A DNA stretch of 64,000 bases from Myxocyprinus asiaticus (GCF_019703515.2 NC_059362.1:24240826-24304825), one strand, 5' to 3'; positions 12,022-26,495 are shown, counted from the first letter of the stretch. Made by a program: numbers and translations. Notes: generated by a model from the letters alone, not told the origin.

Positions 12022-13859
12022 ATATCAAATGAGTGTTAATAAAGCTAAGCAATTAGTTTAAAAGCATTGAATGCCTTCTGCTTTTCCTGCCACACAATCC
12101 AGTCATTTAAAGGCATTCCTGGTGCATTGATGGGGGAAACTTCACCCACTCAGAGTTATAAGTGCATGCAACATGCCTCACTACGATATGAACAATGTCT
12201 TCTTTCACTGCCTTCACTCCATGCTGCATGTGAAGAAAAGCACACTGGAAACTGGACAGATTGCTGCCTCACACTATATGCACATACTCTGAGTAAGAAC
12301 TGGGGATATAAACATGCCATGTCACTGTTTTTACAAACTGTTCTTTATTCAGGTTTTGGATCTCTACTCGAAAAGTGGTATAGTATCATCTGTAAAACCA
12401 AGACTTATTCATCAGTCATGTCAATTTGACAATTTAAAAACAGTCACAACAGTAACAATTCTATGAGAAAAATTTCAGATGTACAAAGTTAATCAATGAG
12501 CTCGTTGATCTTACACAGATTATGCTTCATAAGTCACCAATGTGTGTGATCATGTAAATTACTATATCTGTGTAAGGTCATAAACAGTTAAAGCAAAAAA
12601 CTGATAGCCATACATAGATTTTAACCCATTACCCCAATTTCATGTTGCATGTACAGTAACCACCTTTAGCTGGGTTCTTCTGACTTAACTAGTGTGCGCA
12701 AGTGTTGTGCGCATGCCAGTTTTAAGTTTTGACGTCAAAAGCAAAGAATAACCCCATGATTTAAAATCTCATGTAGCCTAAATTCAGTTTTCTTGCACTT
12801 TCAAATTTTTTAATAAGCTGATTTTTGTTATTGTTGTATTGTGTGCATGTAAACACTAATTTTGAATTCAAGTGACCAACAGCTGTTCTAATTAGTTTCA
12901 AAACCACTGCCTTATTTACGGAATTAAGATGTCAGAGAATGATACAACTGTGTTAGTTTAAGAGAAAGCAGAGTAAAGTGGCAAGTGTCCGATAAACAAG
13001 TAATCTCATGTTTTTTTTAAAAAAAATTTTATTTATAAAGTGGAGATGCCACGTCCAAAGTTGGGGAACGTACTTTTAAAAGTAACAAATTACATTACAA
13101 TGGGCCTCATTTGTGAAACTTTCGTAAATATAGGAGTACATTTTGAGTAATTTCCTCATAAAATGGACCTCATGAAAACTTTCCTCTAGATTTATGAATG
13201 TTCATTCACAATAATTATATTTCACGGCCATGAAAATGCCAGATAAGGAAGGCACCAGACTCGCTAGTAAATGAGAATAAGGATATGCGGAACAGTAATG
13301 AAAGGGTTTTAAATGAAGTGCATTCAAATCACAACATTTTTATTTAGCGAACATACTGGTATGGTCACAAACAAGGCCGTGACCATGTCTTGAACATTAG
13401 GGGTACCAAAACGTTTTGGGAGTGGGGGGTCGTGGGTGTTGAGGTCACAAAATAGTAGTTGGTCCTTTAAAATATTAAAGGCTCTGAATACAATAATTTT
13501 CTGAATAAAGGCTTTAAATGCGATAAAGGCCCAAATTTATATAATTTTTGGTTTAAAAGATACTTTTTTTTTTTCCCACACAGAAGTTCACACAGTATAA
13601 GACTACCACTGTGTCTACATTGCTAGCAATTTGCCTGTTTTAGTCATCTTTTCTTTCTTTTTTGTGCTGCATCAAAGAAAAGACAAATATCATTTGAATT
13701 TCTTTTCATCTCTGGTGTATCTGTAAAATGACATGACTGTGTCAGCTGGCTAGCAAAAAGAAAATACACAAAATTATTTACTGCAATCAAGTTGTCCCTT
13801 ATTGTGTTATTTTCCCCTAGTAGAATCTTAACACAATCCTTCTTCAAGAATCTGAATGC
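12022..13859. other. intergenic or intronic sequence with degraded repeats
   Basis: A fragment AAAGTTGGGGAACGTACTTT with AAAGTAACAAATTACATTAC (13,058-13,100) belongs to a common fish repeat. A perfect CRE TGACGTCA lies at 12730-12737 in an AT-rich setting. The open frame at 12,067-12,429 has no recognisable motif. Confidence 0.4.
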
Positions 13860-14247
13860 TGCTCTTTTCCATACAAAAACACTTCATATTGAGCACTACT
13901 GTCAATGTCCAAAGTCATCATTACAAAAAATCATTATTAATATACCATAAATGTAGTCCATACAACACAGAGCTGTTGTGTGGCCCCAGAAAGCTTGGAA
14001 TAAAGTCATATGGACTACTGTTATGATGTCTTTATACTAAACCTTTAATAGTGCTTTATATTATTTGTCCTTTTTGAAGGTTGACAACTCCTGCTCACTA
14101 TATACTGTTTTTCTATGGAATAGAGCTGCTTAAAATATCTATTTTTATGTTGCAAGAAAAAGTAACAACTTATGGGTTTTGAACAACATAAGGGTGAATA
14201 AATGAGTGAGTAAAAGTAAAATTTAAATTTTTAGGTGAACTGCTCCT
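13860..14247. mobile_element. foldback MITE, left end missing
   Basis: The right end TAGGTGAACTGCTCCT precedes TTAA (14248-14251). The centre is a hairpin between GTAGTCCATACAACACAG and CATATGGACTAC (13,951-14,020). A third subtype of the TTAA foldback group. Confidence 0.6.
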
Positions 14248-16092
14248 TTAACTGGTGGCTAATCCTCAAAATATAATAAATATAATCTTTTAAAAGAAGA
14301 CTCTTAGGAATTGCTGTACAAAATTCTGACTTAATTAAAGACATAAAGAAATCATTTAGAAAATCTTAAATTGATTTTAAATTATTCCCTAATAATTTTT
14401 GCATTAAAAATATATGAAATTTAGGTCAAAACCTAAAAACTCAGTTGAAGCCACAAGTCACAGGTCTAATGTTCTAGTTCTAATCTGGGGGTGACAACGC
14501 TCTACTTTGTGTTATAGATCATTTTCTAACACAATATCAAGTGAATTTTCTAAAAAGGTACTTCAGAAACTTACCAGATAACCACATTCATTCAATTCCT
14601 TTACAATATACACACATTCGCTCTTTGTCTTAAGTCTGATATGCTGAAAACATTCAAAATTATGAATGACATACGAATCACGTCCTGTGCGTGACATATT
14701 TTTAATTCAAAATGGCAGATTTTGCCAAATGGTGAGTAGTTTGCACCACTGGAAATTACTGTTGGTCTGTACAACATTTCAATCATAAAATATAGTTATA
14801 TACTGACATCTTACATGACACTAACACTCTTAACCTGAACTGCTGACACTGATGCATGCTTGCTACGCGGCACTGGAATAATCCACAAGGTTTCTCAAAT
14901 TTGAGTCCCGCCTTCATTGATTTGATTGGCTAAAATGACAATGACAGCGGTGTTAGACTACTGTGCATGCTACATTTTTTCAAAACTTTTTTTAACCTTT
15001 ATGTTATTCCTGCAACAACTTAATGACAATTACACAGCGGTGCATAATGAACTGCAGCAGAACAGCTACAAGGATATCAATTATCTTGGAGAGTGAGTCT
15101 AATGACCCTGAGACAGAGCTTTCCTTTGTCCTTTTAAATAGTCTTCTAATGAAGACGGGATATAAAGCTTGACTTTACGTACCCACACATAAAGTGCATG
15201 TGAGGCCGTTTACTTTGGGATTTCAGAGTCACATTTCAAAATTATCAAATCTTTCCCTTCTGCAGCAGTCCAAGCCGTTCCACCGTATTAAAAGTTCAAC
15301 TGGAACTTATGACTGATGCTGACTGAACTTTCAGGGAAAACAAGAGAAAACGGATCTTAAAAGGTAATAATTAGATTGAAGCTTTTGGCAGGAATTCCTG
15401 TAATGGGTTTAGGATCTGTCTCCATAGATTAACATAGTGTGAGTTGTTTTCTATAACAAGTTAATATCGCAGTCCCTTTGCGGGTTGATATTTATTTATA
15501 TGGCCGATAATTGTTGCACCTGGAGAGGAAACTGTGAAAAGGAAGCTTTATTTCCTCTGCAAGAGATTTTAGAAATGGAAGTACGCAAACTGAGTAGAAA
15601 GAAAAACTTTTAACAGTTGTATTCTTGTTTGAGCGATTTCACACTCATTCTCTTCAAAATGGCAGGCTTCCTAACTGAAACTAGACTCTAGATATGCAAT
15701 GTTTAATGGAGATCGTTTTCAAGATAGAAGGTCGTTCCACTCAGCTCTCTTTCCGATGCTCTACTGGTTGACCAATGGGCATTTGCAAGGAGATTTTGGA
15801 AGAAAACTATTAAACATTTACCTGCCTCGCAACTGACCTGAAACCCCTATGAATGTGATAAATGCCCTTCTGTGGCATTGGGGTCTAATTAAATATGGCA
15901 AAGTTTAAGTCGCCTCACAAATCATGTCCAACAACAAAACCAAAGATGATAGTAATCCCAAACATGGTAGCAAGACTTAAAAACAAGACTTCCATCTTTA
16001 TGCTTACGCATAAGTTGTACACTCAGATTTGAAGCAAAAAACCAAAACCAAAACATTTAAAGAAATCATTCAATGAACCACTAAAGTTTGAT
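14248..16092. other. intergenic or intronic sequence, no gene seen
   Basis: No recognised transposon, microsatellite or coding exon. The sequence looks less repetitive than most of the window, which would make it a reasonable place for conserved non-coding elements. Confidence 0.35.
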
Positions 16093-16330
16093 CACTCACA
16101 GAGGTTTGTTCCATAGTTTGACTGCTCTGAGGAGGTGAGAATGGCAGCTCCGTTATGTGTTAGCATGCGGTGAGATGCTCCTGCGTGACTGTGGGATTCA
16201 GATGCATGTTGTGGTGCTGTGCCTGCAACAGCTCTTGGCTGGCGGATGGTGGGTTTTCGGGGGGTCGACAGCACAGGCCTCCTCAGAGAGAAACGTGTCT
16301 CACCAGTGTGGAGTAAGCTCCACCTCTGTC
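16093..16330 (-). other. candidate exon ending at a GTGAGT donor
   Basis: The minus strand has a pyrimidine-rich GTTTTTTAG at about 16,338 and a donor CCTCT|GTGAGTG at about 16,100. Between them one frame stays open for 75 codons or so (RRPVLSTPRKPTIRQPRAVA, QHASESHSHAGASHRMLTH). There is no in-frame ATG before the middle and no recognised domain. It could be a 5' UTR exon of a leftward gene such as a bach2 homologue, or chance. Confidence 0.25.
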
Positions 16331-17170
16331 ACGCTAAAAAACACCCCTCAGACTTCATTGACTGTAAACCTCAGCCATACTTCCTTTCCTGTAATGAACA
16401 GTGAATTTCTTATTATTATCTTTCTCAAAAACAACAAAATAGGGCTACATCCTATATAGCAAAACCAAAACCGATGGGACCACCTGTTTTATATAACACT
16501 TCAATGGAATAATGGTTTACAAAGTGATCTTGTCATTTTTGAAAAATTATCTACATTATTTTCAGTCTCAACAGCAGTTTAAACCTTTTCAATTTTATTT
16601 GTCGGCCATTTGATCCTGTGTTTGGAAACGTGTTAAATCTTACAAATTTCAATGTGTTACTTAAAACTTGCACTTAAGTTTTAAATGTATGTCAAACTAA
16701 TTTAGTGTTGTCATATTGTAATCTGCCAACTAAGATTATTTTAAGAATTTATGTAAACATCACTGGTGGCTTATTTCATTAGTTACAGTGAATACGTTCA
16801 TCACAAGCTGTGACATGCAAATTATAAAAAAGGCATGTAATAATAATAATAATTTAAAAAAAAAAACTGCCATTTTAAGTTTGCGAATAATCAAAGGTTT
16901 CTTAACCATTCATTAGTATATAAATTAATTACCTTGATTTGCATTTGACTTTTGTCCGTTTTTTTTTCTGATAGATTTAATTTAGGTTGTACTTATTTCC
17001 ATGGACAATTCGATTGTTACAATGTTACAAGATTGCTTTTCTACTTGATCTGCCTCAAACAATATTATTTTTCTTGGTTAAATCTAAATGTAGTCAGATT
17101 GATTTAGTCAATTTAAATTCACACAAATCCATATACCCCATGAACCACATTAAGTTACCTAAAAAAGTTA

Positions 17171-17497
17171 GTAACACTTTACAATAAGGTTAACATGAAC
17201 TAACATTAGTTAACATGAACTAACAATGAACAATACTTTTACAGCAATTTTTAATCTTGGTAATATAATATATAGTAATTATTACTAAATATAGTAATAA
17301 ATATTATACATTTTGTATTTGTTCACATTGGTTAATGCACTATAAACTAACAAACTAACAATGAACAATAGCTTTTGTATTAACTAAAATTAACAAAGAT
17401 TAATACATGATTTAAAAAATATATTGTTCATTGTTTGTTCATGATACCTAATGCATTAACTAATGTTAATGAATGGAACCTTATTGTAAAGGGTTAC
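17171..17497. mobile_element. 327-bp MITE with 21-bp terminal repeats
   Basis: The ends GTAACACTTTACAATAAGG and GTAACCCTTTACAATAAGG (inverted) differ at one base. The interior is full of TTAACATGAACTAACA-type repeats. Non-coding. The termini suggest a hAT-type MITE, but the flanks do not give a clear 8-bp duplication. Confidence 0.75.
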
Positions 17498-17847
17498 CTA
17501 AACGTTGTTATTGTTTTTTGTTTTTTTACAGTGTAGGAATTAACAGGACCCCCAAATAAACTGTAAATAACTGCTAAAAGACAGTAATTTATGTAAAGAC
17601 AATGTCTTTAAGTTTAAAATAAAAGAACAGCCTACAAAGTTATTTTATAAAATATTATAAACAATTAGGGAATTTATTGACAAAACATTTTTAATTAATA
17701 AATAAAAAGAAAGAAATACATGTGATTATACATATTACATTTTTCCTGGGACATGCATCATGGAAATGTTTTGTTGAAGAGCATGTAGGTATGTGTGAGA
17801 CAGCCTGTTTGAGAGGGTGAAATGATACATCACGATACATTTTCTGC

Positions 17848-17871
17848 TTTTTTTTTTTTTTTTTTTTTTTT
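17848..17871 (+). repeat. T24 run
   Basis: About 24 uninterrupted T. An (AAT)n tract also occurs at about 18,173-18,196. Confidence 0.85.
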
Positions 17872-18171
17872 ACTTAGTAACTGCTGCAAGCATTTGCATT
17901 TTGGCAAAGGTGGAGTCCTGTATAGTAATACCTTCCATGTCTATGTCCATATCAGCAGACAAACAAACCTGACTAGTTATCTTAGACTTCTATGAATCTG
18001 CAAATAAACTTTCCACACCATAGCATCAAACTGTACAAATATCTGTATTATGAATATGTCTGAATAAGAACTGTATGAAAACATGCACAACTGTATCCCA
18101 AAACACCACAAAAACAACAGTTATTTTCTATGTTAATATTGAAAGAGGGAACTTCAAAATAATGTTTTAAG

Positions 18172-18202
<31 letters not shown>

Positions 18203-18582
18203 TCTATTTTTGTTTTTTATTAAATAATTTTAGCAAATTAATAATAAAAATGATCACATTTAGAAAATGTTGAATCAATAAAAGATTCATAATCTTGTTT
18301 ATGTCAGAATTATTAATGATGTTATCTTTCCAAATGATCTAATTAACTCACTTATTTTTCACAATAATTTTAATGAAGTATTTTGTATTTTGGAAAAAAA
18401 GACAAAAACAATTGTATTCAAATTAACTTTGTTCAATTAACAAAATTCTGAAAAGACATTCTACATTTCAACTAAAGGACATGCATGGAAAAATATAGAA
18501 ATGTCCACATTATCATTTTCTAAGCTATGCCTAAATAAAGCACACACAGACTTCTCATTCATAGCACCTCTTTCCCTTGCAG

Positions 18583-19482
18583 TAGAGCTGCACTATTTGG
18601 ACAAAACGTCATAATGAGATTATTTTGAAAAATATTGCGATTGCAATATGAACTGCAATATGATAAACAAAAAACTAATGAGTGATTCCTTTTGACCAAA
18701 ATTTGTTGGGTGATGGGTAATGTTTTGCCCATGTTCTACTGCAAATAAAAAAGGCTACTCTTTGAGGGTTCACACTTAAGCCCTGTTAAAAATAACTAAA
18801 GTTGGACCTTTTTCACTTCAGCCAAAAAATAAAAATAAAAAAATAAAACAAAACACTGTCTTTTCGCATTCACATTGTACCCATCTACTGTGTAACTGTT
18901 TTTGTCCACTTTGTGATCTCCGGATCTATTCATCCTCATTATTTTTGGAACCGAGTCAACTTGAATGTTATGTTATTGAAATAATACATTTATTATTATT
19001 ATACAATAGTTATATCTTTCTGTAATATTATGTGGTATTACTGTAAAAAAATCTGAACTTGCATAGGGTATTGCTTTGTTATGGTTCAGTTAAACCAATC
19101 AGTTCTACACCATCAAGCTAAGAGTTTCTGTTTGTAGCGGTGTTCACATTTACAACAGCTGTATATTGTGCTCCTCATTTTAACACCTCCTCTGTCCACA
19201 AATACCCGGTGCCATGGGGTGTGTTATTTACTTACAGCGGGCAAACATATTTGGAATTAGGCAAAAGTGAAATTAATGTGAAATTAACTCTGAGCATGAG
19301 ATGGAGTTGTAGAGTACAAAACTGCTCTGGAAATACTGTAATAATGCACTAACACATTACAGACAGGACAGAGCAGCGCACATAAACTTGCGAGCAGCGC
19401 AAACGATTTATTTATTTAAATAGCTGCCCTATGCAGTTTAATATTGCGATTTTATTTTATTTGGATTAATTGTGCAGCCCTA
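18583..19482 (+). mobile_element. 900-bp hAT-type element
   Basis: The ends TAGAGCTGCACTATTTGG and TAGGGCTGCACAATTAAT (inverted) are flanked by CCTTGCAG (18575-18582) and CCTTACAG (19483-19490), 8 bp with one change. Inner ATATTGCGATTGCAATATG is typical of the family. No transposase remains. An inverted partial copy lies at 32.7-33.1 kb. Confidence 0.82.
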
Positions 19483-19490
19483 CCTTACAG

Positions 19491-20850
19491 CAATCCGAAA
19501 AACTATTAGCAATATCAGTCCCAGTGCTGTCTTATCAAGATAATGACCTGTTAGGGGCTGCTATACGTTTTCTTTCAAGTCTCTCATCATTGGAATGGCT
19601 GGGTCTTGGACTCATTGACCCCTGCCACTTAAACCTGCTGACTGTAAGTTAAGGTCACAGCTATTGACTGCAGCACACAGCTATAGGCACATAAATCTGT
19701 CCATGCCTAACGGGGCAGACTAGTTCCTTTATCAGCTATATGATCAATCAAGCTTGACTCTGACCAGAGCCATTTATTTATCAATTCATTCTTATTCAAC
19801 ATCAGTTTTATATGGAATAGAACATTCTAAGCTTTTGAGGTCTGTGGTTATGACCATTTTGCTCTCAGTTTAAGAAACTGTAATTGTGTCCTGTGTACAC
19901 CCATGTGAAGCTTCTCACCTCAGGCAAGGCAAAGCAGTATTCCATTCGTCAAACTCAACTACAGTATATGACTGAGAATTCTGAAATACCATGTTTAATT
20001 TTTTCCAATCCGCAAGTATGCAGAACAGGGTGAAACATAATTTCCTTCGACCTCAAGCTGTTCCTTGCGCCGTTGTTCACCAGTGAAACATTTGGCAAAA
20101 TAATGTCAAATGTGGTGTTTTTTGTGTATGCGCATTTGTGTATGGTTGATAAACTTTGCTGTAATGTTTTGTTGTAGTAAATGATGTACTGTTGTTATGA
20201 TTCACTGTTACTAGAGTTAACACACCGCCAAAAAAAAAAAAAAAAAAAAAAAAAAAATTCTGTAAGAGATATAAAAGAAAAACAGAACAAAGAAAAAGCT
20301 GACATGTTCTGCAAGCCACACTGCTGGAGATCAACCAATAGGAGGTTCCTGCTACTTAGCGTAAAGCCACCACCAGTGCACAGTGTTGATTTGATAAAGA
20401 CACGACCGATTTACTGTACGTTCGAGACAGGAAGTGGTCACGCCGCCCCTGCTGCTCCACGCCCACCTCTTACCCCTCCTCCTCACCACCTGTGCGAGTC
20501 TCACAGGATGCACACACACTTACACACCTCCAGCTGCACAAAGAGTAAAACCACATATCATACTTGTTTTTATTCATTCACACCCCAGTGCCCCACAAAT
20601 AATTTATTTAATCCAGAGACCGTAGAGTTTCTCTCAGACAATATAATAATATAATATGTTGGTTTGCGAACTATTCTCAAGGATACTACATGTTAACAAT
20701 CCACGTTGATGCATACTTATGTCATAATGTGGAACTAAATAAATTACGTAATTAATTACAAACACATTAAAGGACAAATCATGTGTGACCACAAACTTAT
20801 TTTCACTTCTATTGTTTTCTATATGTTAAAATTAGTTTCAGTCAATTGAA
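19491..20850. other. intergenic or intronic sequence, no gene seen
   Basis: A locally GC-richer patch at 20,330-20,540 contains CAGGAAGTGGTCACGCCGCC and CTTACCCCTCCTCCTCACCA. It could be regulatory, but no splice-bounded exon is defined. Confidence 0.35.
20230..20257 (+). repeat. A28 run
   Basis: 28 uninterrupted A. Confidence 0.9.
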
Positions 20851-22177
20851 GTTTTTTTTAAATCGCAATTAATCGCATACATTTTCATAGTTAATTGCGA
20901 TTAATCACAAATTTTGAAAGTGATGAAATTTGACTCTAAATAAACTTATTTTCCTGTCCAAATGCATTTATCTTCATTCTTAGGAAACAAAACCAAACAA
21001 TATGTAACAATATAATGCTTTATTTTTTATTTTATTTTATCCCCTTTTCTCCCAATTTGGCATGCCCAATTCCCACTACTTAGTAGGTCCTCGTGGTGGC
21101 GCGGTTACTCACATCAACCAGGGTGGCGGAGGACAAGTCTCAGTTGCCTCCGCTTCTGAGACAGTCAATCCGCGCATCTTATCATGTGGCTCGCTGTGCA
21201 TGACACCACGGAGACTCACAGCATGTGGAGGCTCATGCTACTCTCCACGATCCACTCACTTACCACATGCCCCATTGAGAGCGAGAACCCCTAATCGTGA
21301 CCACGAGGAGGTTACCCCATTTGAATCTACCCTCCCTAGCAACCGTGCCAATTTGGTTGCTTAGGAGACCTGGCTGGAGTTACTCAGCACTCCCTGGATT
21401 CGAACTCACGACTCCAGGGGTGGTAGTCAATATCAATACTCGCTACTCAGGAGCTACTCAAGCCCCAATATAATGCTTTATTAACAAATTCCAAACAAAG
21501 CCTCCCACAGTATAAAGATAGAAATGCACTAAAATAATACCAATTCAAGTAACATTAAATGTTTCCCAAAGTATAAGTGGGAGTTTGGCTAATTGAAAGA
21601 ACTAGTCCACACTTTGGTTGCTTATTCATTGAAATGGGTATTAAATCTCTTAAACTCTCATCCTCCACAATGTTAATCTGCCTGTAGACTGTGGCTAACC
21701 GCTTTGTTACAGCAATTGTGAAGCCGCGTTCATGATTCGAGTCAGGACGTCAGTGCCAATGTCAAGCACCTCTTTGAACTCCACATGAAAAGTGCTTGCA
21801 GACAAAAACATCTCATTCTGCGTTTTGGTGATAGTTAAGACTTGGCGTGATCCTGTGGTAATTAAAATGTTCCTTACTTAGGCTGAAATATACTTGATTT
21901 CTGTCACAAGTTTCATCTAGGCTTGTTTTGTACAACAAATAACGTTAAGAGCTCCTTTTCCTATCACTTGACACTGAATCATTGCTGTGTGTTTGTGGTG
22001 TGTGCATCAGTGTAATGACTCCGGGTGGACACATCGCAAAGGTTCCGCCCTTCCAACCAGCGTTTATGCTAGTTTATGCTGTATTAACAGTAAATGCGTT
22101 ACTCATGATTAAGAAATTTTAACGTGTTAAATTTTTTTAAATAATCGCATATGTTTAGGTTAATTTTGACAGCTCTA
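20851..22177. mobile_element. hAT-type element, left end lost, split by a SINE
   Basis: The right end reads TTTTGACAGCTCTA. Inner sequence rich in AATCGCAATTAATCGCA and TTAATTGCGATTAATCACA near 20,860-20,915 and AATAATCGCAT at 22,140 is typical of a fish hAT family with TAGAGCTGTCAAAAT ends. The left terminus is not found. A SINE is inserted at 21,025. Confidence 0.55.
21025..21465 (-). mobile_element. tRNA-derived SINE with a 17-bp target duplication
   Basis: Read on the minus strand, the head has a box A-like TAGCTCCTGAGTAGCG and a box B GAGTTCGAATCC. A long body follows (CCTAAGCAACCAAATTGG, GGTAACCTCCTCGTGG), ending in a TAAAA-repeat tail next to the left flank. CAATATAATGCTTTATT is duplicated exactly at 21008-21024 and 21466-21482. 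The exact duplication suggests a relatively recent insertion. Confidence 0.88.
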
Positions 22178-22766
22178 GTTAAAATATTTTCCCCTATGCC
22201 ATTTTTATATGCAGAGTTAACTACAAGGTTAATTTCCCTGAAAAGTGTAAACACTAGGGCATCTAGGAAAATAATTAGTGAGATGGGGAAATCGTACAAA
22301 AATAGTACAAGAAACCGGATGACTGTGTTTGGTACGAAAACATTTTACTTTTACCCACACAGAAAAAAAGAAACCAAACAAACAAACAATGTCATTACGA
22401 TTTTTCCTAAGTTTAACCCCTAACTCAAACCTAAACTTATAAGCATAAAGACTAACCCCAAACGCAATCCTAACCATGATTTTAATAGGAAAAAACTTTT
22501 CTGTACCACAGAAGAAAACAAGAGTTTGGAAAGAGAGGAGGGAAGCATATTGCAGGTTACTGATATACAGTACATCATCATTTGTATTGCAAAAAATAAA
22601 TATGAAATCAATAATCAAATTTGTTTACTAATGTTAACTTAAAGTGTTGGACAGGAGGCTAGCTAAAATTTGATACCTGTTTTTTATCGATTTGAAATAA
22701 TTTTTGTTGACTCGTTGTTCTCTATGGGAATAAAATCTTGCTATTCCATCATCTTGTACCAGTTGT
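22178..22766. other. non-coding sequence with a C-strand telomere-like tract
   Basis: CCCCTAACTCAAACCTAAAC and CTAACCCCAAACGCAATCCT at 22,417-22,475 resemble the CCTAA-rich tracts of dispersed fish repeats. Nothing else is seen. Confidence 0.4.
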
Positions 22767-22774
22767 CACGAGAC

Positions 22775-23303
22775 TAGGGTGACCAGAAGACAATGACCAA
22801 AAATCATGACATATTAAAAGTATAAAAATAATTATTGAAAAAGTATAAAAAAAATTATCTAAATCTTTATACTGTTTACAAATGTTGGCTAGAATAAACA
22901 AATTAAAATAAACGTCAAAATTATAATTTTTTAATTAAGACATGATGCATGTTACAGTTACATAACTAAATAAAAATATTTAATTGACGTCACTAGGCTC
23001 GTTCAAGGATGTGTGGATTTTGCAACGAGGGACAAAAGTCTTCAGTTCAAATTTCTCCATTGAAATCATATTGCGTGAATGAGCGATTCTTTCGTCACTC
23101 TCCGATGTTTTCTCACGACAGAAAAAAAAGCACGAAGTGCGGCCATGTTAATTTAAAACACTTATTTAAAGTAATCAAACTATATTGAAGACTACTTATT
23201 GGGACAAAAGGCAGGACGTACCAACTGTTTCTCCGCTGGGATGTGGGGCATGGCTTGAAAAATCAGAACTGTCCCGGTTTAATTGGGACGTCAGGTCACC
23301 CTA
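22775..23303. mobile_element. 529-bp hAT-type MITE
   Basis: The ends TAGGGTGACCAGA and TAGGGTGACCTGA (inverted) are flanked by CACGAGAC (22767-22774) and CATGAGAC (23304-23311), an 8-bp target duplication with one change. Non-coding. Contains a perfect CRE at 22985-22992. Confidence 0.8.
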
Positions 23304-23655
23304 CATGAGACTTTGTTGACGTTCTCTGAATCATTGGCTCAACCCAATGGCGTGAATTTAAGGTGGAACTATTCGTCTGGACCAATGGAAGACAGTGGTA
23401 GTGTTTGGGAAACCAAAGAAAACAAATCAATATTTCTGCAATTTCTTTTGTGCGATTGTGGAATATTTGGAGTATTTCAATTCCCTTACAGACCTGTTCA
23501 CACACAAAAAAATTTATGTATGCGGTAAAACTTAAAAAGCGTGATGCAAACCGTACAACTACAGCGGTTAATGCATCCATCACTCTTCTAAAGTGTTAAA
23601 CACTGCTGACTTGTTTGCACTGACCTCACCATTTATTGATGATTATTCATAAAAG

Positions 23656-24927
23656 CAGGGGTGGGTTTATGATTTCTGAGGCCCCAAGCAACCACCCCAT
23701 ATCTAAAAATTTTGCTTAAAAAAATTACACAAAAATGATTTTAAATCATAATTTTAAATTCATCCTATTCATCCTATCAGTCGTTGTAGTACAAGTACAT
23801 TCAAAATGTTTAATGAAACAAAAATCTAGCTAAAGATAATTAATGCATATTTTCCAGCTTTTCACAATAAAGTGATATAAAAAACTATATTTACCTACAT
23901 ATATTTTTACAAAACACTTCTTTTTTTTAATGAACAGGGTGTGCAAAACCTCCTCCTTCACTCAATAACATTTTGCAATTCAGTTTTTATTTATTATTAT
24001 TATAACCCACCAATTATTTATTGTTGTCCAATTTGTCATTATAACATGATACAGTATTACTATTATTACTTTGAGGATTTGTTGTATGCAATACTAATAT
24101 ATTCCTACTTTCACCTGGAGCTTATATTCTGATGCTGCAGTGTATTGTTCACCATGCTGCAAAAGGCTGTAATTTTTGAAAGCATCGTAGGCAACATTCG
24201 TAACAGTATATTAACAATAAACATACAAGGCATGGTGGCCCCTCAGAACACTAGAGGGGGAAAAAAACATTGTGGTTTATCAATCACTGAAACTTTGCTT
24301 GGTGCAGAACAATCTGGAATAATGTTAAAAATTGTAAAAGTCACCTCTTTGCAACCTGAACTTGTTCAGAATGTTAAATCTTTGCGACACCTGCACTAAA
24401 AACAATCTAGACGTAGCGCAACAAATAAAACAGAACGCAGGTGTCTTGACATGCGTTTTTGAAACCTGAAGTTCTTATTAACTTGACAAAGTGTCTAAAA
24501 ATGTGCCAGTCCTCTGTGAGACATTGAAGAAACAGTGAGACGTAGTGCAGCAGTCGAGGAAGTTCGTCCAGCGCATGTTTACATAGATGCACGCAAAAAC
24601 TCGTTCAGAATGAATGGCCTCTCATCCGTCCACGCGTATCTGTGAGTGAGAGCACGTGGTCAAAAGAAGTTCGGAAGACCTGTATATTTCTTCATAAGTT
24701 ACAAACTTGAACCCAAAGTCCTACTTAAAAAACTGACCTGAACCTGGCGGCTTCTAACGTGAACTGCTCTGAGAGCGCTGAAAAAAGTGTATTCGCGCGT
24801 GTACCCATAACAACATGTCACCCCCCCAAGCAGTTTTTGCGGAACTTTCCTACGGGGCGGTGGGCCCCCCTGACGTCTAGGGCCCCACACAATTGCATGC
24901 TTTGTGTGGTGGTTAAAACCGCTACTG
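23656..24927. mobile_element. 1.27-kb hAT-type element, degenerate
   Basis: The 8-bp flanks CATAAAAG (23648-23655) and CATACAAG (24928-24935) match at 7 of 8 positions, as in hAT target duplications. The ends CAGGGGTGGGTTTA and CAGTAGCGGTTTTA (inverted) are related. Internal GAGGCCCCAAGCAA and GGGCCCCACACAATTGCATG are reminiscent of fish hAT ends. No intact frame. Confidence 0.6.
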
Positions 24928-24935
24928 CATACAAG

Positions 24936-26471
<1,536 letters not shown>

Positions 26472-26495
26472 AAAAAAAAAAAAAAAAAAAAAAAA
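26472..26495 (+). repeat. A24 run
   Basis: 24 uninterrupted A. Confidence 0.9.

Noticed and set aside
12067..12429. 120-codon open frame as a gene
   Set aside because: No domain, no splice sites at the ends and AT-rich low-complexity surroundings; a frame of this length is expected by chance in 64 kb.
22229..22618. 129-codon minus-strand frame
   Set aside because: No recognisable motif, overlaps a CCTAA-rich tract and lacks splice support.
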